A DNA stretch of 64,000 nt from Acidovorax radicis (lineage in GTDB: Bacteria; Pseudomonadota; Gammaproteobacteria; Burkholderiales; Burkholderiaceae_C). Of this stretch, positions 54,546 to 63,507 are shown in pieces. Position numbers and translations under genes: made by a program. The DNA is taken from assembly GCF_020510705.1 (NCBI RefSeq), contig NZ_CP075184.1:3348001-3412000 (forward strand), in the 5' to 3' direction. Within the stretch, counting starts at the first letter, position 1. Every line of letters starts with the position of its first letter. The notes below the pieces were generated by a model. It did not search any database, was not told the origin of the DNA, and saw only the letters and a program-made list of their open reading frames with translations.

Positions 54546-55523
54546 TCAGCGGCTATCCGCCTTGGTGTCGCTGAACCTCCCATAGCTCTGCAACCGGTCG
54601 TAGCGACGGTCCAGCAGGTCTTTCGTTTTGAGGTCGGCCACCTGGCGGAACGCATCGCCCAGAGCGCGCTTCAAGAAGGCGGCCATCTGCTTGTGGTCAC
54701 GGTGTGCGCCGCCCACGGGCTCGCTCACGATCTTGTCCACCAGGCCCAGGGCTTTGAGGCGGTGCGCGGTGATGCCCAGGGCGTCGGCCGCTTCCTGGGC
54801 CTTCTCGCTGGTCTTCCAGAGGATGGACGCGCAGCCCTCGGGGCTGATCACGGAGTAGATGGCGTACTGCAGCATGACGACCTGGTCGCCCACACTGATG
54901 GCCAGCGCGCCGCCCGAGCCGCCTTCGCCGATGATGGTGGTGATGATGGGCACTTCGAGCTGCGCCATCTCGAAGATATTGCGGCCGATGGCCTCGGACT
55001 GGCCGCGTTCCTCGGCATCGATGCCGGGGTAAGCGCCGGGCGTGTCCACAAAGGTGAACACGGGCAGCTTGAACTTCTCGGCCGTCTTCATCAGGCGCAG
55101 CGCCTTGCGGTAGCCCTCGGGCTTGCTCATGCCAAAGTTGCGCATGGCGCGCTCCTTGGTGTCGCGGCCCTTCTGGTGGCCCAGCACCATGCAGGCGTGG
55201 CCGTTAAAACGGGCCAGGCCACCCACGATGGACAGATCATCCGAGTAGTGGCGATCGCCGTGCAGCTCGACAAAATCCGTGAAGATGTCGCGCACGTAGT
55301 CGAGCGTGTAGGGACGCTCGGGGTGGCGAGCAATCTTGGTGATCTGCCAGGGGCTAAGCTCGCTGTAGATGTCCTTGGTGAGCTGCTGGCTCTTTTTGCT
55401 GAGCTGGTCGATTTCTTCAGAAATATCGACAGCACTCTCGGTCTGCACGTAGCGCAGTTCTTCGATTTTGGATTCGAGTTCGGCAATCGGCTGTTCGAAA
55501 TCCAGAAAGGTCTTTTTGGCCAA
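54546..55523 (-). CDS. accA: Acetyl-CoA carboxylase carboxyltransferase subunit alpha (TTG start)
   Basis: This is one half of the carboxyltransferase that moves CO2 from biotin to acetyl-CoA, giving malonyl-CoA for fatty acid synthesis. It works with AccD. The 325-residue protein has the helical N-terminus [18 protein letters not shown] and the crotonase-like core with [17 protein letters not shown] and [15 protein letters not shown], the oxyanion-hole region. The usual start [10 protein letters not shown] is encoded by TTG at 55523, with AAGGAG seven bases upstream. A longer frame would start at 55571 but lacks a ribosome binding site. The weak start codon may keep AccA level low. Confidence 0.95.
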   Translation of the reverse strand: MAKKTFLDFEQPIAELESKIEELRYVQTESAVDISEEIDQLSKKSQQLTKDIYSELSPWQITKIARHPERPYTLDYVRDIFTDFVELHGDRHYSDDLSIVGGLARFNGHACMVLGHQKGRDTKERAMRNFGMSKPEGYRKALRLMKTAEKFKLPVFTFVDTPGAYPGIDAEERGQSEAIGRNIFEMAQLEVPIITTIIGEGGSGGALAISVGDQVVMLQYAIYSVISPEGCASILWKTSEKAQEAADALGITAHRLKALGLVDKIVSEPVGGAHRDHKQMAAFLKRALGDAFRQVADLKTKDLLDRRYDRLQSYGRFSDTKADSR

Positions 55524-55602
55524 CGTTTTTCTCCTTGGGTCGCGCCCTGCAGGGGCCGCCACGAATGGCACGCGCTGTCACCAGCGTGCCTGTGAAAATG
55601 TG

Positions 55603-56316
55603 TCAATAAGCAACGGGCAGGGGCTCGAGCGAGCGCCAAATATACCAAGTCGCCACGCTGCACCAGGGTTTCCAGGCCTCGGCCACCTCCCGGGCATCGC
55701 TGCGGCTGACCGGATCGCCTGAAAAATAATTCTGGCTGATGCCGTTGATCAGCCCCACGTCGTCCAGTGGCAGAACATTGGGCCGCATCAAATAGAAGAT
55801 CAAAAACATCTCGGCCGTCCAGCGGCCGATGCCGCGAATCGCGATCAGCTCGGCAATGATGGCCTCGTCGTCCATCGCCGCCCAGTCCTTCACGTGCAGC
55901 TTGCCGTCATCGAAGTGCACGGCAAGGTCTACCAGGTAATCCACCTTGCGCGCGGACAGGCCCGCCGCGCGCATGTCGTCGATCTTGAGCTTGAGCACGT
56001 TGGCGGGCTTCATGCTGCGGGGCAGCGCCGCAAAACGCTCCCACACGGTTTGTGCGGCCTTCACCGAGATCTGCTGGCCAACAATGGAGCGCGCCAGCGT
56101 GGTGAATGCGTCACCCCGCGTGTGCAGCGCCGCATCGCCAAACTGCGGGATCAGGCGCTTCATCACCCGGTCCTTCTTCACCAGGTGTTTGCAGGCCTCG
56201 GCCCAGTACTCAGGCGTGGCGAGCGCAGGGGCAGGGGCAGATGCAGGCACAGGTGCAGGGGCCACAGCCTGGCCTTCAGTCGCTATCTTTTTAGAAGCTG
56301 CCAACGCATACTCCAT
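55603..56316 (-). CDS. DNA-3-methyladenine glycosylase, AlkA-like (HhH-GPD family)
   Basis: A 237-residue base-excision glycosylase for alkylated purines. After an Ala/Pro-rich leader (about 1-35), the HhH-GPD fold contains SIVGQQISVKAAQTVW, the helix-hairpin-helix IAIRGIGRWTAEMFL and the catalytic aspartate in VLPLDDVGL. The sequence matches the short AlkA-type enzymes that lack the N-terminal domain of E. coli AlkA. The ATG at 56316 and the first eleven codons lie in a copy of the dispersed repeat. That leader is not needed for the fold, and the true start could be further in. It is 79 bases from accA. Confidence 0.88.
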   Translation of the reverse strand: MEYALAASKKIATEGQAVAPAPVPASAPAPALATPEYWAEACKHLVKKDRVMKRLIPQFGDAALHTRGDAFTTLARSIVGQQISVKAAQTVWERFAALPRSMKPANVLKLKIDDMRAAGLSARKVDYLVDLAVHFDDGKLHVKDWAAMDDEAIIAELIAIRGIGRWTAEMFLIFYLMRPNVLPLDDVGLINGISQNYFSGDPVSRSDAREVAEAWKPWCSVATWYIWRSLEPLPVAY

Positions 56317-56337
56317 AAGCGCCAGAGGCCGTTTTCA
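56283..56337 (+). repeat. Dispersed ~50-bp repeat, copy I (contains glycosylase start)
   Basis: TTTTAGAAGCTGCCAACGCAT then ACTCCAT then AAGCGCCAGAGGCCGTTTTC follows the family pattern with a few changes in the first half. It covers the spacer between cysS and the glycosylase gene and extends into the first eleven codons of the latter. Confidence 0.8.
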
Positions 56338-56355
56338 TTAGAAACTCAGAAATCA

Positions 56356-57735
56356 TCACTGCGCGGCTTCCCAGGTGGTTCCCGACGCGGAGTCCTTGAG
56401 CACGATGCCCTGGGCCAGCAGCGCATTGCGAATGCGGTCGGCTTCGGCGAAGTTCTTGGCCGCCTTCGCGGCGGCACGCGCGGCGATCTGGGCCTGAATG
56501 TCGGCATCGCTGGCGTTCGCACCCGATTGCAGGAAGGCCTTGGGATCGCCTTGAAGCAGCCCCAGGCACCCTCCCAACGCCTTGAGCAGCCCGGCCAGTG
56601 CGGTCGAACCGGTCTTGTTGACCTCACCCGCCAGGTCGAACAGCACCGCCACGGCTTCGGGCGTTCCGAAGTCGTCGTCCATCGCGGCCTTGAAACGCGC
56701 GGCATACGGGTCGGCCCAGTCGATGGCCGCCACATCCGCCTGGCCCACCAGGCTCAGCGCCGTATAAAGGCGCTTGAGGGCCTGGCGTGCGTCGTCAAGG
56801 TGCGCGTCGCTGTAGTTGAGCGCGCTGCGGTAGTGCGCGCGCACGATAAAAAAGCGCACCGTTTCCGCGTCGTAGGACTTCAGCACATCACGGATGGTGA
56901 AGAAGTTGCCCAGGCTCTTGGACATCTTCTCGTTGTCCACCCGCACAAAGCCGTTGTGCATCCAGAATTTGGCCAGCGGCTTGCCGGTGGCGCCTTCGCT
57001 CTGGGCGATTTCGTTTTCGTGGTGGGGAAACTGCAGGTCGGCTCCGCCGCCGTGGATGTCAAACGTTTCGCCCAGGGTGGCGCAGCTCATGGCCGAGCAT
57101 TCAATGTGCCAGCCAGGGCGGCCCGAGCCAAAACTGCTGTCCCATTTCGCCTCGGGCGGCTCGTCGGCCTTGGCCGACTTCCACAGCACAAAGTCGAGCG
57201 GGTCCTGCTTGCCGTCATCCACCGCCACACGCTCGCCAGCACGCAATTCATCGAGCGACTTGCCCGAAAGCTTGCCGTAGCCGTCGAACTTGCGCACCGA
57301 ATAGTTCACGTCGCCGTTGCTCGCGCGGTAAGCGAGGCCTTTGCCTTCCAGCTGGCCAATGAGCGAGAGCATCTGGGGCACGTATTCGGTAGCGCGGGGC
57401 TCGACCGACGGCGGCTCGATGCCCAGCAGGCCGATGTCCTGGTGCATGGCGGCAATCATCTCGTCGGTGAGCGCCCGAATGGTGATGCCGCGCTCCAGCG
57501 CGCGCTTGATGATCTTGTCGTCAATGTCGGTGATGTTGCGCACGTAGGTCACGCGCAGGCCGCTGGCCTTGAGCCATCGCTGCACCACATCAAACGCCAT
57601 CATCATGCGGGCGTGGCCAATGTGGCACAGGTCATAGATGGTCATGCCGCACACATACATGCGCACATGGCCAGGTTCGAGCGGGGAAAACTCTTCCAAT
57701 GCACGCGACAGCGTGTTGTAGATGCGCAAACTCAT
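56356..57735 (-). CDS. cysS: Cysteinyl-tRNA synthetase
   Basis: This enzyme attaches cysteine to tRNA-Cys. The 459-residue class I synthetase has Zn ligand C29 (MYVCGMT), the HIGH motif at 38-41 (DLCHIGHAR), further Zn ligands in [11 protein letters not shown] and FPHHENE, the KMSKS motif ([11 protein letters not shown]) and the helical anticodon-stem domain. Length is normal. The ATG at 57735 starts the conserved [10 protein letters not shown]. It heads the leftward group cysS, glycosylase, accA. Confidence 0.97.
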   Translation of the reverse strand: MSLRIYNTLSRALEEFSPLEPGHVRMYVCGMTIYDLCHIGHARMMMAFDVVQRWLKASGLRVTYVRNITDIDDKIIKRALERGITIRALTDEMIAAMHQDIGLLGIEPPSVEPRATEYVPQMLSLIGQLEGKGLAYRASNGDVNYSVRKFDGYGKLSGKSLDELRAGERVAVDDGKQDPLDFVLWKSAKADEPPEAKWDSSFGSGRPGWHIECSAMSCATLGETFDIHGGGADLQFPHHENEIAQSEGATGKPLAKFWMHNGFVRVDNEKMSKSLGNFFTIRDVLKSYDAETVRFFIVRAHYRSALNYSDAHLDDARQALKRLYTALSLVGQADVAAIDWADPYAARFKAAMDDDFGTPEAVAVLFDLAGEVNKTGSTALAGLLKALGGCLGLLQGDPKAFLQSGANASDADIQAQIAARAAAKAAKNFAEADRIRNALLAQGIVLKDSASGTTWEAAQ

Positions 57736-57780
57736 GGGGTTTCAGTTACGGGAGATCGGATGGGAATGGGGCGAACCAGC

Positions 57781-57835
57781 GCCCTGTAGCGACGGGGGCG
57801 AGCCCCTGGAGGGGGTGCGCCCGCCTAGGGCGCAC
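57781..57835. repeat. GC-rich intergenic palindromic sequence
   Basis: Between the divergent cysS and TPR-protein genes lies GGGGGCGAGCCCCTGGAGGG followed by GGTGCGCCCGCCTAGGGCGC. It contains overlapping short inverted repeats (GCGCCC/GGGCGC type). It resembles the GC-rich spacer elements at 10727-10942 and 61591-61631 in style, although the sequences differ. Confidence 0.4.
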
Positions 57836-57945
57836 AGCGAAATCACCTGCGGCAACAGCGTACCGTCATGACAACCCCCTCAGCTACAATCCGCCGCAGT
57901 ATAAGCCCGGCCCGGGCCCGACGCCGCCCCCACCCCTGGATCCCC

Positions 57946-59052
57946 ATGAAGCAAGTCCGACGCACACTTCCACGCCTTCTGCGCCTGCTGGCCCTGACCG
58001 CCCTGATGGGAACCGGCGTGGCCCAGGCGGACGACTATGCCGAGATCACCCAGTTGCTCAAGGCCGGCAAGTCAGCAGAAGCCCTGGTCAAGGCAGACCA
58101 GCGGCTGGCCGCCAACCCACGCGATCCGCAGCTGCGCTTCCTGCGCGGCGTGGCCCAGACGGATTCGGGCAAACAGGCCGACGCCATCGCCACCTTCACC
58201 AAGCTCACGGAAGAGTACCCCGAGCTCCCCGAACCCTACAACAACCTCGCCGTGTTGTACGCCAACCAGAACCAGCTGGACAAGGCCCGCACCGCGCTGG
58301 AGATGGCGATCCGCACCAACCCCAGCTACGCCACGGCGCAAGAAAACCTGGGTGACATCTACGCCAAGCTCGCCAGCCAGGCCTACAACAAGGCCCTGCA
58401 GCTGGACGCCAACAACGCCACGTCCCTCAAGCCCAAGCTGGCTCTCATTCGTGAGCTGTTCTCGACCGATACCACGGGCAAGGCGGGGCGCCACGCAGCC
58501 ACGTCCGCCACGCCGCCCGCCGCTGCGCCGGCAGCCCCAGCGGTGGTGATGACCCAAAGGCCCGCACCCGCACCCGCACCTGCTGCGCCCGCGCCTGCCC
58601 CGGCCCCGGCCCCTGCCATTGCGGCAACCCCAGCGCCAGCCCCTGCCGCCGCGCCAGCCCCGGCTGCGGCAGCACCAACACCGGCCTCAGCCACCGCCGT
58701 GGTCAGCGATGCATCCATTCAGGCCGTCACGGCTGCGGTGCAGGCATGGGCAGATGCGTGGACCGCCAAGGACATGAAGGCGTATCTGGGCGCCTACGAC
58801 AAGTCGTTTGACCCGCCAGGCCGCCAGACCCGCGCGGCCTGGGAAAAAGAGCGCGAAGCGCGCATCGTGGGCAAATCGAAGATCAGCGTGAAGCTGTCGG
58901 ACGTCACGGTGTCGGTCAATGGCAACAAGGCCACAGCCCGTTTTCGCCAGGCCTACAGCGCCGATGCGCTCAATGTGGCCAGCCGCAAGACGCTGGAGCT
59001 GATCAACAACAATGGCCGCTGGGCCATCGTCCGCGAATCCACCGGCGGTTGA
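57946..59052 (+). CDS. Exported TPR protein with C-terminal Cds6/NTF2-like domain
   Basis: A 368-residue periplasmic protein. The signal peptide ends near GVAQADD (about residue 27). Three to four tetratricopeptide repeats (about 28-165) include PEPYNNLAVLYANQNQLDKA. A long Ala/Pro linker (about 185-265) resembles a wall-spanning spacer. The C-terminal Cds6-type NTF2-like domain (about 275-365) contains AWADAWTAKDMKAYLGAYD and RQAYSADALNVASRKTLEL. The same C-terminal domain ends the L,D-transpeptidase encoded next, so both probably act at the cell wall. ATG 57946 begins the signal peptide. A strong terminator follows the gene. Confidence 0.85.
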   Translation: MKQVRRTLPRLLRLLALTALMGTGVAQADDYAEITQLLKAGKSAEALVKADQRLAANPRDPQLRFLRGVAQTDSGKQADAIATFTKLTEEYPELPEPYNNLAVLYANQNQLDKARTALEMAIRTNPSYATAQENLGDIYAKLASQAYNKALQLDANNATSLKPKLALIRELFSTDTTGKAGRHAATSATPPAAAPAAPAVVMTQRPAPAPAPAAPAPAPAPAPAIAATPAPAPAAAPAPAAAAPTPASATAVVSDASIQAVTAAVQAWADAWTAKDMKAYLGAYDKSFDPPGRQTRAAWEKEREARIVGKSKISVKLSDVTVSVNGNKATARFRQAYSADALNVASRKTLELINNNGRWAIVRESTGG

Positions 59053-59071
59053 TCGTGCGTCCAGCCCCGGC

Positions 59072-59100
59072 GCCCGCGCCTCAGGCGTGGGCTTTTTTTT
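59072..59100 (+). terminator. Rho-independent terminator
   Basis: A 9-bp stem GCCCGCGCC/GGCGTGGGC (one G-T pair) with loop TCA is followed by eight T. It starts 20 bases after the stop codon of the TPR/Cds6 gene and separates it from the L,D-transpeptidase gene. Confidence 0.93.
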
Positions 59101-59126
59101 GCCTTGACCGGCCCGTGCTATCACGC

Positions 59127-60428
59127 ATGTTGATGCATGGGCCCGCTGCGCGCCGCCGAATTGCAGGCAGCGTCCTGGCATTGGCAGCCCTGCTGCAGGC
59201 GACGCCCGTCTTGCCCCAGGGCGCGCGAGGGCATCGCGCCAGCAAGGTGGTTGCAGCTGCAGCTACAGCAGTGCCTGCCCCGCCTGCGCTGCGCGACGGC
59301 CAAGCCGAAACCCGCCTGATGGCGGTCTATCAGCTGGTGGCCGCAGGCCGTAGCCGCGAGGCCCTGGTGCAGGCCGAAAGCCTGGCACGCGACTACCCCA
59401 ACTTTCAACTGGCACAGCTGGCCGTGGGCGATCTGCTGATGTCGCGCACCCGCCCTGTGCCCACCCCGCGAACGCTGGGCACGATGCCACCCGTGCCCGA
59501 TGGGGTCCCGGGCCTTCAGGCGGCCACGACACTGGAAGAGTTGCGCACCGAGTGGCGCCAGCGCCTGGAGGCCCAACGCAGCCGCCCGCCAGCGCACAGC
59601 GTGCCGGCGCACTTTCTGGAGCTGTCAACGCGTTCGCGCCACGCCATTGCGGTGGATGCATCGCGCTCACGGCTGTATCTGTTCGAAAACACCGCCCAGG
59701 GCCTGCGGCTGGTGGCCGACTATTACGCGTCGGTGGGCAAGCTTGGCATAGAGAAGGTGGTGGAAGGCGACCAGCGCACGCCACTGGGCGTGTATTTCAT
59801 TACGAGCCGCCTCGATCCCGCCACGCTCAAGGACTTTTACGGCGCTGGCGCCCTGCCCATCAACTACCCCAACCCACTGGACCAGAGCCGGGGCAAAACC
59901 GGCAGCGGCATCTGGCTGCACGGCACACCGCCCGAGCAGTTCTCGCGCGCACCGCTGGCGTCCGATGGGTGCCTGGTGCTGGCCAATCCCGACCTCGAAC
60001 GCATTCTGCGCACGGTGGAGCCGCGCTCCACCCCCGTGGTCATTGCACGCCAGTTGCAATGGGTGCAGCCGCACAGTATTCAGGCCGAGCGCAAGTCGTT
60101 TGATGCCGTGCTCAACGCCTGGCGCAACGCCAAGACCGAGGGCGACATGAAGCGTTTGCTGGGCTTTTATGCCCCCGACTTTCAAAGCTATCGCCAAAAG
60201 CCGCTGAACGAGTGGTCCCAAGTGCTGCAGGCCGAGACCCGCGCGCTCAAGGGCCGGGAACTCCAGCTCAAGGACAGGTCTTACCTGCGGTGGACGGACT
60301 CGGCCGACACCATGGTGGTAACGTTCGGCGAAGTCGCCGAAGGCGCCCGTACCGGCCCCGTCAAGCGCCAGTACTGGACGCGGCGGGGCCAACAATGGCA
60401 GATATTTTTCGAAGGAGTGATTGGATGA
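59127..60428 (+). CDS. L,D-transpeptidase (YkuD) with C-terminal Cds6-like domain
   Basis: A 433-residue exported enzyme that would form 3-3 cross-links in peptidoglycan or attach proteins to it. The signal peptide runs to about residue 31 (TPVLPQG). A helical TPR-like region (about 60-110) precedes the YkuD catalytic domain (about 170-310): [27 protein letters not shown] with the histidine, and SDGCLVL with nucleophile cysteine. The SDGC form instead of SHGC is usual in this Cds6-bearing subfamily, as far as I recall. The NTF2-like domain closes the protein (about 335-430). The preceding gene shares that domain. It overlaps ppiA by four bases. Confidence 0.88.
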   Translation: MLMHGPAARRRIAGSVLALAALLQATPVLPQGARGHRASKVVAAAATAVPAPPALRDGQAETRLMAVYQLVAAGRSREALVQAESLARDYPNFQLAQLAVGDLLMSRTRPVPTPRTLGTMPPVPDGVPGLQAATTLEELRTEWRQRLEAQRSRPPAHSVPAHFLELSTRSRHAIAVDASRSRLYLFENTAQGLRLVADYYASVGKLGIEKVVEGDQRTPLGVYFITSRLDPATLKDFYGAGALPINYPNPLDQSRGKTGSGIWLHGTPPEQFSRAPLASDGCLVLANPDLERILRTVEPRSTPVVIARQLQWVQPHSIQAERKSFDAVLNAWRNAKTEGDMKRLLGFYAPDFQSYRQKPLNEWSQVLQAETRALKGRELQLKDRSYLRWTDSADTMVVTFGEVAEGARTGPVKRQYWTRRGQQWQIFFEGVIG

Positions 60429-61006
60429 TTTCCAGAAGAAATTCAACCCTGGCGCTTGCCAGTATTGCGCTAGCAGCTATGTTTTCCGTAGCACCCGTCC
60501 AGGCACAGGATGCCCCCAAGGTCAAGCTGGCCACCTCGATGGGAGACATCGTGGTGCAGCTGGATGCAGCCAAGGCGCCCAAAACGGTCGAGAACTTCCT
60601 CGCCTATGTCAAAGACAAACACTACGACGGCACGATTTTTCACCGCGTGATCGACGGCTTCATGATCCAGGGCGGTGGCTTCACCGCCGACATGGTGCAA
60701 AAGCCCACCAAGGCCCCTATCGCACTCGAAGCCAGCAACGGCCTCAAGAACGACACCTACACCATCGCCATGGCGCGCACGGGCAACCCCAACTCAGCGA
60801 CCTCGCAGTTCTTCATCAACGTGAAGGACAACGCCATGCTCAACGCCCCCAGCCCTGACGGCCACGGCTATGCCGTGTTCGGCAAGGTGGTCCAGGGCAC
60901 GGACGTGGTCGACAAGATCAAGGCCGTGGCCACGGGCAACAAAGGCCCGTACCAGAACGTGCCCACCGCGCCGGTCACCATCAACTCCGCCACCCTGGTG
61001 AAGTGA
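60425..61006 (+). CDS. ppiA: Periplasmic peptidyl-prolyl cis-trans isomerase (cyclophilin A)
   Basis: A 193-residue cyclophilin that speeds proline isomerisation in exported proteins. The signal peptide ends at APVQAQD (about residue 27). The mature part has [35 protein letters not shown] and [17 protein letters not shown], the standard active-site set. Codons 6-21, the hydrophobic core of the signal peptide, coincide with a reversed copy of the dispersed repeat. ATG 60425 overlaps the stop codon of the L,D-transpeptidase gene. A cytosolic paralogue, ppiB, follows 44 bases later. Confidence 0.94.
   Translation: MISRRNSTLALASIALAAMFSVAPVQAQDAPKVKLATSMGDIVVQLDAAKAPKTVENFLAYVKDKHYDGTIFHRVIDGFMIQGGGFTADMVQKPTKAPIALEASNGLKNDTYTIAMARTGNPNSATSQFFINVKDNAMLNAPSPDGHGYAVFGKVVQGTDVVDKIKAVATGNKGPYQNVPTAPVTINSATLVK
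60440..60486 (-). repeat. Dispersed ~50-bp repeat, copy J (encodes PpiA signal peptide core)
   Basis: On the minus strand it reads AACATAGCTGCTAGCGCAAT then ACTGGC then AAGCGCCAGGGTTGAATTT, matching the family at both halves. It lies in the ppiA frame and encodes [16 protein letters not shown]. Confidence 0.75.
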
Positions 61007-61050
61007 CCCCTCCACCTCTGTCTGACAACTCCTTTCCGAAAGAACCTGCC

Positions 61051-61557
61051 ATGAGCAACCCCCAAGTCGAACTGCACATCACCGGCTACGGTGTCATCAC
61101 CCTCGAACTCGACGCCGACAAAGCCCCCAAGTCGACGGAGAACTTCCTGGCCTACGTGAACAAGGGCCACTACAACAACACCATCTTCCACCGCGTGATC
61201 CCTGGGTTCATGGTGCAAGGCGGTGGTTTTGAGCCCGGCATGAAGCAAAAGAACTCGGATGCGCCGATCGAGAACGAAGCCCAAAATGGCCTCAAGAACG
61301 CCAACTACACCGTGGCCATGGCCCGCACCAGCGACCCCCACTCGGCCACTGCACAGTTCTTTATCAACGTGGCCGACAACGGCTTCCTGAACCACACTGC
61401 CCCCTCGGCCCAGGGCTGGGGCTACGCCGTGTTTGGCAAGGTCGTCGGCGGCACCGATGTGGTGGACAAGATCAAGGCCGTGAAAACAGGCCGCTCGGGC
61501 TTCCATGACGACGTGCCCAAGGAAGACGTTGTGATCGAGAAGGCCGTGGCCCTTTGA
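61051..61557 (+). CDS. ppiB: Cytosolic peptidyl-prolyl cis-trans isomerase (cyclophilin B)
   Basis: A 168-residue cyclophilin without signal peptide. Active-site motifs [39 protein letters not shown] and [17 protein letters not shown] are complete. The sequence is clearly paralogous to the ppiA product encoded just upstream, and the pair probably arose by tandem duplication or has long been kept together. GAAAGAACC before the ATG is a modest ribosome binding site. Confidence 0.95.
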   Translation: MSNPQVELHITGYGVITLELDADKAPKSTENFLAYVNKGHYNNTIFHRVIPGFMVQGGGFEPGMKQKNSDAPIENEAQNGLKNANYTVAMARTSDPHSATAQFFINVADNGFLNHTAPSAQGWGYAVFGKVVGGTDVVDKIKAVKTGRSGFHDDVPKEDVVIEKAVAL

Positions 61558-61590
61558 AATATGGGACATCCCCCTGTGGCGCTGCGCGCC

Positions 61591-61631
61591 TTCCCCCTTC
61601 TCTCGCACCGCTGCGCAGTGCGGGAAGGGGG
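61591..61631. repeat. GC-rich inverted repeat between ppiB and lpxH
   Basis: TTCCCCCTTC (61591-61600) and CGCAC (61604-61608) face GTGCG (61618-61622) and GAAGGGGGA, forming an interrupted long hairpin. It may end the ppiB transcript, although no T-run follows. Confidence 0.5.
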
Positions 61632-61723
61632 ACGACGCCCTCGCTGCGGGGCGACTCTTGCTCGGCGTCCCTGGCTTAGGCCGTGCCCGTGTTACGGGCC
61701 AGGGATTCCGCATAGCGCAATGG

Positions 61724-62539
61724 ATGACTGACAAAATCACATCCGCCGTGACCACGACCGTGCCCCGGTTCGAGGAGCTCATCGCTCCCTCGCACTGGCG
61801 CACGGTCGATTTCATTTCGGACCTGCACCTGCAAGCCGGCGAGCCCACCACCGTGGCCGCGTGGCAGCACTACCTGCAGGCCACCGATGCCGACGCCCTT
61901 TTCATCCTGGGCGATCTGTTCGAGGTCTGGGTGGGCGACGATGCCATCCAGGAACCCTGCAGCTTCGAAGCCCAAGGCTGTGCAGCCCTGAAAGCAGCGG
62001 CGCAGCGTCTGCCGGTGTACTTCATGCATGGCAACCGCGACTTTCTGGCGGGGCCTGCGTTTCTGGCCCACTGCGGCATCACGGGCCTTTCAGACCCGAC
62101 CGTGCTCGTCTTCAATAGCCAGCGCTTTGTGCTCAGCCATGGCGACCTGCTGTGCCTGGACGACGTGGACTACCAGCGCTTTCGCGTGCAAGCGCGCAGC
62201 ACCGAGTGGCAACAGCACTTTCTCGCCCAGCCCCTGGCCACGCGCCGCGCGCAGGCACGCGGCATCCGCCAGGAGAGCGAGGCGCGCAAACAGTCGGGCG
62301 TCACCTATGCCGACGTGGACGGCCCAGCCGCCATCGCCTGGCTGCAGGCGGCCCAGGCGCATACGCTCATCCACGGCCACACCCACCGCCCCGGCGACCA
62401 CGCGCTGGCCCCTGGCTTACAGCGTGTAGTGCTCAGCGACTGGGACGCCGCAGCATTACCACCCCGCGCGGAAACACTGCGTTTGTCCCACGCGGGCTTG
62501 GAACGGCTGCCCCTGGCCCCCAAGTACGAGCGATCCTGA
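61724..62539 (+). CDS. lpxH: UDP-2,3-diacylglucosamine diphosphatase
   Basis: This enzyme cleaves UDP-2,3-diacylglucosamine to lipid X in lipid A synthesis, at the inner face of the membrane. The 271-residue calcineurin-like metallophosphoesterase shows the metal motifs in order: FISDLHL, FILGDLFEVWVGDD, FMHGNRDFL, VLSHGDLLCLDD and LIHGHTHRPGDH. ATG 61724 was chosen because the preceding open frame is spacer. The N-terminal 20 residues before TVDFISDLHL are longer than in E. coli. Confidence 0.94.
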   Translation: MTDKITSAVTTTVPRFEELIAPSHWRTVDFISDLHLQAGEPTTVAAWQHYLQATDADALFILGDLFEVWVGDDAIQEPCSFEAQGCAALKAAAQRLPVYFMHGNRDFLAGPAFLAHCGITGLSDPTVLVFNSQRFVLSHGDLLCLDDVDYQRFRVQARSTEWQQHFLAQPLATRRAQARGIRQESEARKQSGVTYADVDGPAAIAWLQAAQAHTLIHGHTHRPGDHALAPGLQRVVLSDWDAAALPPRAETLRLSHAGLERLPLAPKYERS

Positions 62540-62575
62540 ACTGCGCGGGGCTTCGCCGCCTGCTGCTTGATCGCC

Positions 62576-63406
62576 ATGCCCCCTCTCCTCAACCGGCTCT
62601 GGAGCCGTGTCCGCGCCACGGTAGCCCCAGTGCCCGACATCTCTGCCACGCTGTGGCTCCAGACCCTGGGGCGCTACCCGTTTCTGGCAGCCCTGTCGCT
62701 GCACGACCAATCCAAGCTGCGCGCCTTGAGCGCGCTGTTCCTGCATCACAAGCAATTCCATGGCGCACACGGCCTGGTGGTGACCGACGCCATGGCCATT
62801 GACATTGCGGCCCAGGCCTGCCTGCCGCTGTTGCACTGGGGCGACCCGGCCAAGGCGCTCGATTGGTATGACGATTTCGTCACCATCGTGCTGCACCCCG
62901 GAGAGGCCGTCGCACGCCGCCAGACGGTGGACGAGGCCGGCGTGGTGCACGAGCACACCCAGGTCCTGCTGGGCGAAGCCATGGAGCGCGGCCCCATCAT
63001 GCTCAGCTGGCAGCACATCGCCAACGCGGCAGAGAACACGGCGCGCGGCCACAACGTGGTGGTGCACGAGTTTGTGCACAAGCTGGACATGCGCAATGGC
63101 CAGCCCAACGGCTGCCCGCCCCTGCCCGCAGGCTTCATGGGCACCCGCAGCGGCCGCGCAGCCTATGGTGCCTGGTGGGCTGCGTGGGAGCCCGCGTACG
63201 AACAGTTCCGAGAGCGGGTCATCCTGGCCGAGCGCTTTGGCGCCGAGCGCCCCTGGCTGGATGCCTATGGGGCCACCTCGCAGTCCGAATTTTTTGCGGT
63301 GGCTTGCGAAGCCTATTTCGTGAACCCGACAAGGTTCGCGCAAGAGTTCCCTGCGTTGATGCCCGTGCTGGATGCGTTTTTCAAGCGCCCGATCATCACA
63401 CGCTGA
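62576..63406 (+). CDS. M90-family zinc metallopeptidase, MtfA-like
   Basis: A 276-residue protein with the zinc-binding motif HEFVH (164-168) in NVVVHEFVHKLDM and a downstream glutamate-containing SQSEFFAVACEAYF, as in MtfA (Mlc titration factor A, peptidase M90). E. coli MtfA is a cytosolic peptidase that binds Mlc. No Mlc or ptsG homologue is nearby, so the partner may differ here. ATG 62576 is preferred to the TTG three codons upstream. It follows lpxH by 36 bases on the same strand. Confidence 0.88.
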   Translation: MPPLLNRLWSRVRATVAPVPDISATLWLQTLGRYPFLAALSLHDQSKLRALSALFLHHKQFHGAHGLVVTDAMAIDIAAQACLPLLHWGDPAKALDWYDDFVTIVLHPGEAVARRQTVDEAGVVHEHTQVLLGEAMERGPIMLSWQHIANAAENTARGHNVVVHEFVHKLDMRNGQPNGCPPLPAGFMGTRSGRAAYGAWWAAWEPAYEQFRERVILAERFGAERPWLDAYGATSQSEFFAVACEAYFVNPTRFAQEFPALMPVLDAFFKRPIITR

Positions 63407-63474
63407 CAAGCCCCTCCGCTGGCTCCGCTGGCCAACGCCAGGCAGAGCAGGGTTTAGACATTCTGTCTGATTTT

Positions 63475-63504
63475 GACAATTTATCTAAATCTGGATAAAT
63501 TGTC
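63475..63504. promoter_or_regulatory. Perfect inverted repeat over the promoter of the YheO/DauR-like gene
   Basis: GACAATTTATC (63475-63485) and GATAAATTGTC (63494-63504) are perfect 11-bp inverted arms with an 8-base spacer, four bases before the ATG. A possible -35 TTGACA (63473-63478) and -10 ATAAAT (63495-63500), spaced by 16 bases, lie within it. The predicted start would then coincide with the ATG, giving a leaderless message. Confidence 0.6.
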
Positions 63505-63507
63505 GGA

